NCBI RefSeq assembly: GCF_002899695.1
Contig: NZ_PPEL01000001.1
Location: 62,001-126,000, forward strand
Reading direction: 5' to 3'
From: Rubneribacter badeniensis
GTDB taxonomy: Bacteria; Actinomycetota; Coriobacteriia; Coriobacteriales; Eggerthellaceae
Length of the DNA: 64,000 nucleotides
The notes below the pieces were generated by a model. The model did no database searches. It saw only the letters and a list, made by a program, of their open reading frames with translations, and was not told where the DNA came from. The first letter of the stretch is position 1; every line of letters begins with the position of its first letter. Positions 8,800-16,711 of this stretch are shown here, in pieces. Both the position numbers and the translations under genes were made by a program.

Positions 8800-8968
8800 G
8801 GTTCCCCCTTTCTTTGAGAATGTCTCATCTCGTCCTCGCGTCCGCGCGTCTGCGCGGACGGCGCTCCCGCGCGGATGAGTCCGAGCGGGCCGGAGGCATG
8901 TCGGCGTGCGCGTTTCTCCTCCCTTCGGTTCCCCGTGCCGATCAGATCGCCTCCTTTGTTCTATCGTT

Positions 8969-8997
8969 ATATTATTCTATATAAGTAGAATAATCAA
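8969..8997 (-). promoter_or_regulatory. Sigma70-like promoter of the molybdoenzyme operon
   Basis: On the minus strand TTGATT (8992-8997) and TAATAT (8969-8974) are separated by exactly 17 bp. They lie in an AT-rich patch that contrasts with the surrounding GC-rich DNA. Transcription would start near 8962, giving a leader of about 160 nt before the first Fe-S gene. The leader holds a GC hairpin (TCCGCGC-N4-GCGCGGA, about 8838-8856) but no riboswitch was recognised. Confidence 0.7.
8971..8994. promoter_or_regulatory. Operator-like palindrome inside the molybdoenzyme promoter
   Basis: ATTATTCTA-N6-TAGAATAAT is a perfect inverted repeat with 9-bp arms. It lies over the spacer and both hexamers of the leftward promoter, a position at which a bound protein would block polymerase. 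An overlapping, less perfect pair CGTTATAT-N6-ATATAAGT (8965-8986) resembles a ModE-type half-site arrangement. Which of the two is functional cannot be told. Confidence 0.6.
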
Positions 8998-9041
8998 GGG
9001 GGAAGGTTCGCATCTCCCGCATCGCTGCGGGCCGAAAGGTC

Positions 9042-9050
9042 TGCTATCAT
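9042..9050 (+). promoter_or_regulatory. Extended -10 promoter for gatCAB
   Basis: TGC-TATCAT is an extended -10 element about 93 bp upstream of gatC, with no convincing -35. The same TGN-TANNAT pattern recurs before several other genes of this window. The gap between the divergent operons (8800-9142) otherwise holds only the leftward promoter and its leader. Confidence 0.5.
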
Positions 9051-9142
9051 GGTCAGGTCATGTTTTCACCCGCTCCACCAACGTCGGCCGACCATGCTCG
9101 CGGCGGCGTTGCGTGAAAACGAGAGAAGGAAAGAGCAGCCCT

Positions 9143-9454
9143 ATGGCCCAACACCTCACCGAGCGCGACGTCCGCGGCATCGCGGAGTACGCGCGCATCG
9201 GGCTGGACGAGGCCGAGGTGGCGCAGATGACCGCCGACCTCAACGCCATCATCGACAGCCTGAAGCCCATCACCGAGTACGACCTTGCGGGCGTCGAGCC
9301 CACGTTCCATCCCATCGGAGGCCTTTCAAACGTCATGCGCGAGGATGCGGAGGAGCCCGGCTTCGCGCAAGAGGTGGCGCTGGCGAACGCGCCCGCGGCG
9401 CAGGACGGGTGCTTCCTCGTCCCGTCCATCTTGGGCGAAGGGGGCGATCGCTGA
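9143..9454 (+). CDS. gatC: Asp-tRNA(Asn)/Glu-tRNA(Gln) amidotransferase subunit C
   Basis: Small stabilising subunit of the GatCAB amidotransferase, which converts misacylated Glu-tRNA(Gln) and/or Asp-tRNA(Asn) to the correct amide. The 103-residue product has the usual GatC blocks: an N-terminal three-helix part (AEYARIGLDEAEVAQMTADL) and the extended arm (LAGVEPTFHPIGGLSNVMRED). ATG 9143 is chosen over upstream in-frame codons because the family alignment begins here and AAGGAAAGAG lies just upstream. The stop overlaps the gatA start as TGATG, indicating translational coupling. It is the first gene of gatC-gatA-gatB. Confidence 0.95.
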   Translation: MAQHLTERDVRGIAEYARIGLDEAEVAQMTADLNAIIDSLKPITEYDLAGVEPTFHPIGGLSNVMREDAEEPGFAQEVALANAPAAQDGCFLVPSILGEGGDR

Positions 9455-11049
9455 TGGCCGCCGCAGAACGCGCCTTCCCGGCGATGGGCGTCCGCGAGAT
9501 CCGCGCCGGCCTCGCCGCGCGCGAGTTCAGCGCCCGCGAGATCGCCGAGGCGTCGCTTGCGCGCATCCGCGCCCTCGACGGCGCGACGCACGCCTACCTC
9601 GAGACGACCGAGCGCCTTGCGCTCGATCAGGCCGAGCGCATCGACGCGGCCGTGGCCGCGGGCGAGCTTTCCGCGTGCGGTCCGCTCGCCGGCGTGCCCG
9701 TGGCGTTCAAGGACAACATGAACCTCGCGGGCACGCACACCACGTGCTCGTCGGCCATGCTCGCCAACTACGTGTCGCCCTACACGGCCACGTGCGTCGC
9801 GCGCACCATCGAGGCCGGCGGCATCCCGCTCGGCAAGCTCAACATGGACGAGTTCGCGTTCGGCTCCTCCACGGAGACGAGCGCGTTCGGCCCGAGCAGA
9901 AACCCCTGGGACCTCGAGCGCGTGCCCGGCGGCTCGTCGGGCGGCAGCGCGGCGGCGGTGGCCGCGGGGCTGGCCACCGTCGCGCTCGGCTCCGACACGG
10001 GCGGCTCCATCCGCCAGCCCGGCAGCTTCTGCGGCACCGTGGCCGTGAAGCCCACGTACGGCGTGGTGAGCCGATACGGCGTGGTGGCCTTCGGCAGCTC
10101 GCTCGATCAGGTGGGGCCGTTCGCCCGCTCGGTGGAGGACGCGGCGCTGGCATGCAACGCCATCGCCGGGCGCGACGCGCTCGACTGCACGAGCCAGGAC
10201 GTCCGGACCGACTTCACGGCGAACCTCGCCGAGGGCGTGCGCGGCATGCGCATCGGCGTCGTGCCCGCGTTCATGGAGGCCCAGGGCCTCACCTCCGAGG
10301 TGAAGGCCAAGGTGGAGGAGGCCGCGAATCATCTGAGCGCCCTCGGCGCAAAGCTTGTGGAGGTGGATCTGCCCAACGCGCAGGCGGCCATGAGCGCCTA
10401 CTACGTGCTCGGCCCGTGCGAGGCGTTCTCCAACCTGGCCCGTTTCGACTCGGTGCGCTACGGCTATCGCGATCCCGGCCACAAGGACTTGGGCGGCCAG
10501 TACGAGGCGAGCCGCGCCGCGGGCTTCGGCCCCGAGGCGCGCCGCCGCATCATGCTGGGCAGCTACCTTCTGTCCGCGGGCGTGTACGACACCTACTACT
10601 ACCCCGCGCAGCAGGTGCGCACGCTCATCACGCAGGATTACGCGCGCGCCTACGAGCAGGTGGACTGCATCCTCGCGCCCGTGTCGCCGCGCACGGCGTT
10701 CCGGTTCGGCGAGGTGAGCGATCCCACCGACATGTACCTGTCGGACATGTTCACCATCTCCATCAACATCGCGGGCAACGGCGGCATGAGCATGCCGGTC
10801 GGCCTCGGCGCCGACACGAATCTGCCCGTGGGCGTGCAGCTCATCTCCCCCCAGTTCAAGGACGAGAACATGCTGCGCGCGGCCGCTGCGCTTGAAACGG
10901 TGTACGGCCCGGCTCCCGTGGCCCCGGGCTTCGCGCCCGACGCCGTCGAGCCGCTCGGCAGACCTGCGTCGCTGCCCGATGCGGCCGACGCCGTCGCGGG
11001 GGTCGACCTGCCGGGGCTGGCCGGCGCGGACGGAAAGGCGGGTGAGTAG
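9454..11049 (+). CDS. gatA: Asp-tRNA(Asn)/Glu-tRNA(Gln) amidotransferase subunit A (amidase)
   Basis: Glutaminase/amidase subunit of GatCAB, which releases ammonia from glutamine and feeds it to GatB. The 531-residue product is an amidase-signature enzyme: the catalytic Lys is in VAFKDNMN, the Gly/Ser-rich signature runs from PGGSSGGSAAAVAAG, and the nucleophile region is SDTGGSIRQPGSFCG. The length is slightly above the usual 480-490 because of a C-terminal tail rich in Ala, Asp and Pro. The ATG overlaps the gatC stop by one base, and gatB begins two bases after the gatA stop, so the three are one transcript. Confidence 0.96.
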   Translation: MAAAERAFPAMGVREIRAGLAAREFSAREIAEASLARIRALDGATHAYLETTERLALDQAERIDAAVAAGELSACGPLAGVPVAFKDNMNLAGTHTTCSSAMLANYVSPYTATCVARTIEAGGIPLGKLNMDEFAFGSSTETSAFGPSRNPWDLERVPGGSSGGSAAAVAAGLATVALGSDTGGSIRQPGSFCGTVAVKPTYGVVSRYGVVAFGSSLDQVGPFARSVEDAALACNAIAGRDALDCTSQDVRTDFTANLAEGVRGMRIGVVPAFMEAQGLTSEVKAKVEEAANHLSALGAKLVEVDLPNAQAAMSAYYVLGPCEAFSNLARFDSVRYGYRDPGHKDLGGQYEASRAAGFGPEARRRIMLGSYLLSAGVYDTYYYPAQQVRTLITQDYARAYEQVDCILAPVSPRTAFRFGEVSDPTDMYLSDMFTISINIAGNGGMSMPVGLGADTNLPVGVQLISPQFKDENMLRAAAALETVYGPAPVAPGFAPDAVEPLGRPASLPDAADAVAGVDLPGLAGADGKAGE

Positions 11050-11050
11050 C

Positions 11051-12625
11051 ATGCGCGTGCTCGAAGAGGTGCTGCGGGATTGGGAGGCCGTCATCGGCCT
11101 GGAGATCCACGCGGAGCTGACGACGCTCGAGACGAAGATGTTCTGCGGCTGCAAGCTGGAGTTCGGCGCGCCGCCGAACACGCACACCTGCCCCGTGTGC
11201 CTGGGGCTTCCGGGTGCCCTGCCCGTGCCGAACAAGGCGGCCATCGAGTCCATCGTGTTGGCGGGCCTCGCCACGAACTGCGACATCGAGCGCCGCAGCA
11301 TGTTCTACCGCAAGAACTACATGTACCCCGACATGGCGAAGAACTTCCAGACCACGCAGGGGCCGGTGGCGTTCTGCATGCGCGGGCACCTCGACCTTGC
11401 GGTGGACGGCCCGGCGGCGCGCGAGCGCGTGGACGCGGCGGCGCTTTCGGAGGGCGAGGCGCTTGGCAACATCGTGCGCACGGCCGAGGGCTACACCGCG
11501 CACGTGGGCATCACGCGCATCCACATGGAGGAGGACGCGGGTAAGATGGTGCACGTGGGCGGCGGGGAAGGGCGCATCGCCGGAGCCACGCACTCGCTCG
11601 TGGACTACAACCGCGCCGGCACGCCGCTCATCGAGCTCGTCACCGAGCCCGATCTGCGCACGCCCGAGGAGGCGCGCCTGTTCATGCAGAAGCTGCGCCA
11701 GATCTACCTCGCCATCGGCATCTCCGACTGCTCGATGGAGGAGGGGAGCCTGCGCTGCGACGGAAACGTGAGCCTGCGCCGCCGCGGCGAGGCGGAGTTC
11801 GGCGTGAAGACCGAGCTCAAGAACATGAACAGCTTCAAGAACCTCCACGACGGGCTGGCCTACGAGATCTGCCGTCAGGCCGAGGTGCTGGAGGAGGGCG
11901 GGCGCGTCCTTCAGGAGACGCGGCATTGGGATCCTTCGGCCAAGCGCACCATCGTCATGCGCACGAAGGAGACGGCCGACGACTACCGCCTGTTCCCCGA
12001 GCCCGACCTCGCGCCGTACAACCTGTCGGAGGAGTTCGTCGAGCGCGTGCGCGCGAAGCTGCCCGAGCTGCCCGACGCGCGGGCGGCGCGCTTCGAGCGC
12101 GACTTCGGGCTCTCGCCCTACGACGCGCGCCACCTCGTGGAGAGCGCCGAGGTGGCGGCGTTTTTCGAGGCGTGCATGGACGAGGCGGCCGCCGAGGCGG
12201 GCGCGCTTGCGAAGCCGGTGGCGAACCTGCTCATCAACGACGTGACCGCGCATCTGAACGCCCATGCGGGCGAGGCGCTGGCCGACCTTCCGCTCACGCC
12301 CGCGCGCGCCGTGGAGCTGGTGCGCCTCGTGTCCGAGGACGCCATCTCGTCCAAGCAGGGCAAGGAGGTGTTCGCGGCCGTCCTCGCCGAGGACGAGGAT
12401 CCCGCGGTCATCGTGGAGGCGCGCGGCATGCGGCAGGTGAGCGACGCCGGCGCCATCGAGGCCGTGGTGGACGCCGTGCTGGCCGCCAACCCCGACAAGG
12501 TGGCGCAGTACCAAGGCGGCAAAACGGGGCTCATCGGGTTTTTCGTGGGACAGTGCATGAAGGAGATGCGCGGCCAGGGCAACCCGAAGGTCATAAACGA
12601 GCTTCTGGCGAAGAGGCTCGGGTAG
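11051..12625 (+). CDS. gatB: Asp-tRNA(Asn)/Glu-tRNA(Gln) amidotransferase subunit B
   Basis: tRNA-binding and kinase/transamidase subunit of GatCAB. The 524-residue product shows the GatB family opening WEAVIGLEIHAELTT, a zinc-binding set CGC...CPVCLGLPGALP, the block YPDMAKNFQTTQ, and LVDYNRAGTPLIELVTEPD. The C-terminal helical YqeY-like domain ends with KVAQYQGGKTGLIGFFVGQC. The start ATG lies two bases after gatA. A very stable hairpin follows the stop. Confidence 0.97.
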   Translation: MRVLEEVLRDWEAVIGLEIHAELTTLETKMFCGCKLEFGAPPNTHTCPVCLGLPGALPVPNKAAIESIVLAGLATNCDIERRSMFYRKNYMYPDMAKNFQTTQGPVAFCMRGHLDLAVDGPAARERVDAAALSEGEALGNIVRTAEGYTAHVGITRIHMEEDAGKMVHVGGGEGRIAGATHSLVDYNRAGTPLIELVTEPDLRTPEEARLFMQKLRQIYLAIGISDCSMEEGSLRCDGNVSLRRRGEAEFGVKTELKNMNSFKNLHDGLAYEICRQAEVLEEGGRVLQETRHWDPSAKRTIVMRTKETADDYRLFPEPDLAPYNLSEEFVERVRAKLPELPDARAARFERDFGLSPYDARHLVESAEVAAFFEACMDEAAAEAGALAKPVANLLINDVTAHLNAHAGEALADLPLTPARAVELVRLVSEDAISSKQGKEVFAAVLAEDEDPAVIVEARGMRQVSDAGAIEAVVDAVLAANPDKVAQYQGGKTGLIGFFVGQCMKEMRGQGNPKVINELLAKRLG

Positions 12626-12628
12626 GAG

Positions 12629-12667
12629 CGTCCGTTGTGCCGCGCCCGCCGCGCGGCACAACGGACG
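12629..12667. terminator. Perfect 16-bp hairpin between gatB and the symporter gene
   Basis: CGTCCGTTGTGCCGCG (12629-12644) and its exact complement (12652-12667) enclose a 7-nt loop. No U-run follows on either strand, so it may be a U-less terminator, an RNA-stability element, or part of the symporter leader. The symporter start codon is only 18 nt downstream. Confidence 0.5.
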
Positions 12668-12685
12668 ATGAGAAAAAGGAGGCTT

Positions 12686-14182
12686 ATGGAAGAGATGCTC
12701 ATCGGACTGACCGGCCAAGTCAGTGATTTTCTGTACACCTACATATTGGTGATCCTGCTCGTGTTCACGGGCGTTTCGTTCACCATCCGCACGAAAGCGG
12801 TCCAGATCCGCTACATCAAGGACATGTTCACGCAGCTGACCGAGCGCAAGCACGTGAAGGGCGAGCGATCCATCTCGTCGTTCCAGGCGCTCATGGTGTC
12901 CACCGCCAGCCGCGTGGGCACCGGCAACATCGCCGGCATCGCCACGGCCGTGGCCACGGGCGGCCCAGGCGCGGTGTTCTGGATGTGGGCCATGGCCGTG
13001 GTGGGAGCGGCGTCGGCGTTCATCGAGTCCACGCTCGCACAGATCTGGAAGGTGCGCGGCAAGGACGGCGAGTTCCGCGGCGGTCCGGCGTACTACATCG
13101 AGCGCGCGCTCGGCAAGCGCTGGCTCGGCGTGCTGTTCGCCATCCTGCTCATCATCTGCTACGCCTACGGTTTCAACGGGCTGCAGGCGTTCAACATGGC
13201 GAGCGCGCTCGAGTACTACATCCCCGACTACGCCACGAACGGCGCGGCCGTGGCGCTCGGCATCGTGCTCATGGTCATGACCGCGTTCGTCATCTTCGGC
13301 GGCTCGAAGCGCATCAGCGTCATCGCCTCCATCATCGTGCCCGTCATGGCCATCGCCTACGTTGGCCTGGCCATCGCCATCACCGTCATGAACATCGGGC
13401 TTCTGCCCGAGGTGTTCTCCGTGATCTTCGCTTCGGCGTTCGACTTCCAGGCCATCTTCGGTGGGTTCGCCGGCTCGGTGATCATGCTGGGCATCAAGCG
13501 CGGCCTGTTCTCGAACGAGGCCGGCATGGGCTCGGCGCCGAACGCCGCGGCCACGGCCAGCGTGTCGCACCCGGTGAAGCAGGGCCTCGTGCAAAGCCTG
13601 TCAGTGTACATCGACACGCTTGTCATCTGCACGTGCTCGGCGTTCATGGTGCTCATCTTCTACGTGCAGTCCGGAAACACGTTCGGCGACCTCAACGGCA
13701 TGCCGCTCGTGCAGATGGCTGTGAACGCGGGCGTGGGCGAGATGGGCATCCACTTCGTCACGTTCGCGATCTTCGCGTTCGCGTTCTCCAGCCTCATCGG
13801 CAACTACTTCTACGCCGAGGGCAACATCCGCTTCATCACGAAGAGCACGACGGTGCTCACGGTGTTTCGGCTCACGTGTCTGGCCGCCATCATGGTGGGG
13901 TGTCTGAACAACTTCACGCTCGCGTGGAACTTCGCGGACATCACCATGGGCTTCATGGCGATCGTGAACCTCGTGGCCATCCTGCTTCTGGGCAAATGGG
14001 CGCTCAAGGCGCTCGACGACTACACCGCCCAGCGCAAGCGGGGCGAGGATCCGGTGTTCGTGGCCGATCGCGTCGAGGGCATGCCGAAGACCGAGTGCTG
14101 GCATGTGGACAAGCTCAATGACTACGGCGAGCCGCCGGTGAAGGAGTACCTCGACGAAGCGTTCGATGCCGAGCGCGCCTGA
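12686..14182 (+). CDS. Alanine/glycine:cation symporter (AgcS family)
   Basis: Secondary transporter of the AGCS family (TC 2.A.25), which imports alanine or glycine with sodium or protons. The 498-residue protein has about ten hydrophobic spans. The family signature is clear: MVSTASRVGTGNIAGIATAV followed by GGPGAVFWMWAMAVVGAASA, and later NEAGMGSAPNAAATA. ATG 12686 is chosen because AAAAAGGAGG lies at ideal distance; the longer in-frame extension has no family similarity. The preceding gatB is in the same direction but separated by a strong hairpin. Confidence 0.93.
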   Translation: MEEMLIGLTGQVSDFLYTYILVILLVFTGVSFTIRTKAVQIRYIKDMFTQLTERKHVKGERSISSFQALMVSTASRVGTGNIAGIATAVATGGPGAVFWMWAMAVVGAASAFIESTLAQIWKVRGKDGEFRGGPAYYIERALGKRWLGVLFAILLIICYAYGFNGLQAFNMASALEYYIPDYATNGAAVALGIVLMVMTAFVIFGGSKRISVIASIIVPVMAIAYVGLAIAITVMNIGLLPEVFSVIFASAFDFQAIFGGFAGSVIMLGIKRGLFSNEAGMGSAPNAAATASVSHPVKQGLVQSLSVYIDTLVICTCSAFMVLIFYVQSGNTFGDLNGMPLVQMAVNAGVGEMGIHFVTFAIFAFAFSSLIGNYFYAEGNIRFITKSTTVLTVFRLTCLAAIMVGCLNNFTLAWNFADITMGFMAIVNLVAILLLGKWALKALDDYTAQRKRGEDPVFVADRVEGMPKTECWHVDKLNDYGEPPVKEYLDEAFDAERA

Positions 14183-14248
14183 CGCAGCTCGAAGCGGCGA
14201 GAGGACGAGAGAGCAGTGCCGCATCGGCGGCGAGGGAAAGGAACCGGC

Positions 14249-14521
14249 ATGGGCGAAGACGGCAGAAGGCCCGGCGATTGGCAGAGGCGCGAGGAGCGCG
14301 AGGCGGCAGACGATCTTGTGCGTTCGCCAGACGAGCGGAAGTGGTACGACCAGACGTTTTGGATCGTGTTCTTCCTCGTCGTGTTCTGCCCTGTAGGGCT
14401 TGTGCTCATGTGGCGCACCGGCTGGAACGTCGTGGTGAAGGCGGTCGTGACGCTGTTCGTTGTGGCGGCCGTGTGCTTCAACTTCGCTATGGTACAGTCG
14501 GTTCAGCAGATGCAGGGGTGA
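14249..14521 (+). CDS. Small two-span membrane protein, function unknown
   Basis: A 90-residue product with a charged N-terminal 40 residues and two adjacent hydrophobic spans (TFWIVFFLVVFCPVGLVLMW and VVVKAVVTLFVVAAVCFNF) split by RTGWN. The pattern ends MVQSVQQMQG. ATG 14249 has AGGGAAAGGAAC upstream. It is 66 bp downstream of the symporter on the same strand and is followed at once by a clear terminator, so it is the last gene of this transcript. Short proteins of this type (WKTGWNxxxK between two spans) are frequent in Gram-positives, but I do not recognise a function. Confidence 0.75.
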   Translation: MGEDGRRPGDWQRREEREAADDLVRSPDERKWYDQTFWIVFFLVVFCPVGLVLMWRTGWNVVVKAVVTLFVVAAVCFNFAMVQSVQQMQG

Positions 14522-14548
14522 TGCCGCGTCGCCGTTCGCCTGCGAGAG

Positions 14549-14581
14549 GCGCCCGTCTCCTTCGGGGGACGGGCGCTTTTT
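14549..14581 (+). terminator. Intrinsic terminator with UUCG loop
   Basis: A 12-bp stem, GCGCCCGTCTCC paired with GGGGACGGGCGC (one G-U), is closed by a UUCG tetraloop and followed by TTTTT. It ends the symporter/small membrane protein transcript. Confidence 0.88.
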
Positions 14582-14765
14582 CGTGGATGCGCGCTGTTCG
14601 GGGGCGCGACGGCTGGGGATACCCGCGATGCGAACCTCGACGGCGAGACGAACCGTTCGCGAGGGCGGCGCACGACGGCTGGAGGCTGGTTCTTGCTCGC
14701 AGGCGTCGGCTCTGCGCGGCGGTGTTGCGATGTGCGATGCCCTTCGTCCGCGTATCGGGCGCATC

Positions 14766-14971
14766 ACGGTAACGAATCTGATGTTTTTCGATGATATTTT
14801 ACCATGACTGCTCCCGTATCGGATGTCACGGTAAAGATTCAAGAATGTTGGGAAAATATTTTACCGTTGGCAGCATATGAAGGGTGGATTTCGCTGATTT
14901 TCGCTTTACGGGGCGGTCTGTTCGAGGTGCTGCGGTCAAATATGGATGAAAATATCACAAATCATTACCGT
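14766..14971. repeat. Three copies of a 38-bp unit (two direct, one inverted)
   Basis: Copies lie at 14766-14803 (+), 14828-14865 (+, exactly 62 bp later) and 14934-14971 (inverted). Each begins ACGGTAA and ends ATATTTTACC or ATATTTGACC, so each unit is itself a short inverted repeat (GGTAA ... TTACC or GACC). The middle of the unit varies; by eye about 24-26 of 38 positions agree between copies. The base composition is strikingly AT-rich against the surroundings. It could be a binding-site array, a recombination site set, or the remains of a mobile element. Confidence 0.7.
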
Positions 14972-15138
14972 TACGAAATGCCTATCGAATGTGGGGCGTT
15001 CGTGCGCTGGCTCGTGGGGTCGAGACGAGGGTTCTTGATCGGTTGCGGAAGGGGATCGTGCGAAGGAATGGGCTCAGGCGGGGGGATCGCCGCGCGCGGA
15101 GGCGCTTGTCGGCGTGCGGCTCCGTCGTTCAGGGTGGT

Positions 15139-15336
15139 GTCGGAAATCTCTACGCTAAACCAGGATTGACATGGGCTGGGTCGGCTCGCCGAACGGAGCC
15201 CCGCGGGCATCGCAGGAGGTCCCGCCCGCACAGGAGGGGGCCTTCCGAAGCGCTCGGTTAGAGAGAGGGGGGGTCGGCTCGAGAGTTGATGGACATAAGC
15301 TCATGTCAATTTTGGCTTGACGTAGAGTCGGAAATC
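15139..15336. mobile_element. Rep-A copy 1: 178-bp MITE-like element with 10-bp target duplication
   Basis: The element runs 15149-15326. Its 25-bp ends are inverted repeats with 20 matches: TCTACG...ATTGACATG at the left, CATGTCAAT...CGTAGA at the right. The same decamer GTCGGAAATC occurs directly outside each end (15139-15148 and 15327-15336), the hallmark of a target-site duplication. It has no coding capacity. The centre contains a GC-rich segment with GGGGGCCTTCCGAAGCGC, shared with the other copies at 57056, 57376 and 59637. Confidence 0.85.
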
Positions 15337-15480
15337 GTTTGGCACCTCGTGGCGCGACGGTCGGTCGGCTGTGCGGTTTTTTCGTAACCGTGCGGTGACG
15401 CTGTCCTTTATGCGGTCGGTGCGCTATCATTCCGATCGAAACAACAACCCAACCGCTACGAATTCGACAAGGATGTTCCC

Positions 15481-16401
15481 ATGACCCGATTCATCAACGG
15501 CCGCACGACGGTCCTGGCCGGGCACGGCTTCGACGATGCGACCGGCCCGTACCTGCTCGTCAACGACGTGGACGCCAGAGAGCAGCACCGCTTCGCCGTG
15601 CGCGGCCGCACGTTCTCGCTACGCCGTCTGCCGCGCCGCCGCTGCGTCGGCCGCTTCGATCTGGCCACCTACGAGAAGAGCTGCTGTCCGCTCAACGTGG
15701 AGCTTCTTCCCGATGCCAAGGAGACGATGTGTCCTGCGTGCATCGAGGCAACCGGCTTCAACCCGTCGTTTTACTACGCCGACTTCGTGTCGCCGCAGCA
15801 GCGCGCCTACAACCTTACGCCGCATTTCGCCTACCTCGCGTATTTCTCGCCTCAGCATGTGAAGGCCGGCATCTCCTCCGAGACGCGCGGCATCGAACGG
15901 CTGCTCGAGCAGGGTGCGCGGGCGGCGCGCATCGTGGGGCGCTTCTCGTGCGCCGACGAGGCGCGCGAGCTGGAGGCGGCGCTGTGCGCGCAGCCGGGCA
16001 TCCTCGAGACGATGCGCGCGTCGCTCAAGACGCGCCTGCTCGTGGAGGAGCGCTACGACCCTGCCGAGGCCGTGCGCGTTTTGGACGAGCGGGCGGCGGG
16101 GCTTGCCGAGGTTCCCGCGGTGGCGCAGACGGGGTTCGCCCCCGAGCCGGCTCAGGATCTCTCGCCGCATTATTTCGGCGGGCCGTCGCCCGACTGCCAC
16201 GACCTGCAGGTGCCCGAGGGCCACGACGGCGAGTGCGGCGGCCGCTGCATCGGCATGGTGGGCGGCGCGCTCGTGTTCGAGCAGGGCGGCGCGAACTACG
16301 TCGTGTCCGTGAAGGAGTGGGAGTCCCACGAGGTGGAGCTCCTTGTGGACGAAGTGGTCTGCGAGTACGACTTCGAGCCGCAGCAGTTCTCGCTGTTCTA
16401 G
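15481..16401 (+). CDS. DUF2797 domain protein
   Basis: 306-residue cytoplasmic protein. The centre matches DUF2797: YLAYFSPQHVKAGISSETRG followed by IERLLEQGARAARIVG, a GIY-YIG-like arrangement (YLAYF... KAGIS...R) that in some proteins is nuclease-related. The N-terminal part carries Cys residues that may bind a metal (CCPLNVE...MCPAC). The C-terminal third (CHDLQVPEGHDGECGGRCIG) has further Cys/His residues. ATG 15481 has AAGGATG before it. It is monocistronic: a terminator hairpin follows at 16609. No function is established for the family that I can name. Confidence 0.8.
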   Translation: MTRFINGRTTVLAGHGFDDATGPYLLVNDVDAREQHRFAVRGRTFSLRRLPRRRCVGRFDLATYEKSCCPLNVELLPDAKETMCPACIEATGFNPSFYYADFVSPQQRAYNLTPHFAYLAYFSPQHVKAGISSETRGIERLLEQGARAARIVGRFSCADEARELEAALCAQPGILETMRASLKTRLLVEERYDPAEAVRVLDERAAGLAEVPAVAQTGFAPEPAQDLSPHYFGGPSPDCHDLQVPEGHDGECGGRCIGMVGGALVFEQGGANYVVSVKEWESHEVELLVDEVVCEYDFEPQQFSLF

Positions 16402-16608
16402 GGCGCCGGCGCCTTCGGAGGAGCCGGCCTCCTACGGTCGCCCGCGAGTCTGCGGCTGCGGAATGCGGCGGTTGCGAAGGGCGTCGTCGTCGCGCTCGAG
16501 GCCCAATCCGCACGAACGGAACGAGGCGTGGCCGAGATCCGATCCGCACGATCGGCTGCGAACGCCGTCTCCTTTGGCAAGAGGCGACCGCAAGCCGCGC
16601 GTCCAATG

Positions 16609-16661
16609 CGCGCCTCGGTTTCCGAACGACATCGTCGGGAGGCCGAGGCGCGGCCCTTTTT
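16609..16661 (+). terminator. Terminator after the DUF2797 gene
   Basis: CGCGCCTCGG (16609-16618) pairs perfectly with CCGAGGCGCG (16643-16652), with an inner CGAC/GTCG helix, and TTTTT follows at 16657-16661. It separates the DUF2797 gene from the his operon. The 200 bp between that gene and the hairpin show no gene. Confidence 0.75.
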
Positions 16662-16711
16662 CGATGTCCCCGACGCTTCTGTGTCGTAAAATCATGCAGA
16701 TCGGAAAATCT

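Larger units (their letters stand above)
14582..15480. other. Gene-less 0.9-kb stretch with AT-rich island and MITE
   Basis: No open frame here has a ribosome-binding site plus codon pattern like the neighbours. The stretch holds an AT-rich island (about 14761-14990) with three copies of a 38-bp unit, then the Rep-A element at 15149-15326. The final 140 bp lead to the DUF2797 gene, with a weak extended -10-like TATCAT at 15425-15430. Confidence 0.6.

Noticed and set aside
8800-8960. A molybdenum-cofactor riboswitch in the leader of the molybdoenzyme operon
   Set aside because: Only one simple hairpin is visible; the multi-stem pattern of the Moco motif was not recognised by eye.
14766-14971. 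An integron attC array or an origin of replication
   Set aside because: No integrase or dnaA/dnaN context and no 9-mer DnaA-box cluster; the units match neither attC core sites nor DnaA boxes.
14804-15169. A 121-codon plus-strand frame in the AT-rich island
   Set aside because: No ribosome-binding site, no recognisable protein pattern, and the frame runs through the 38-bp units and into the MITE.
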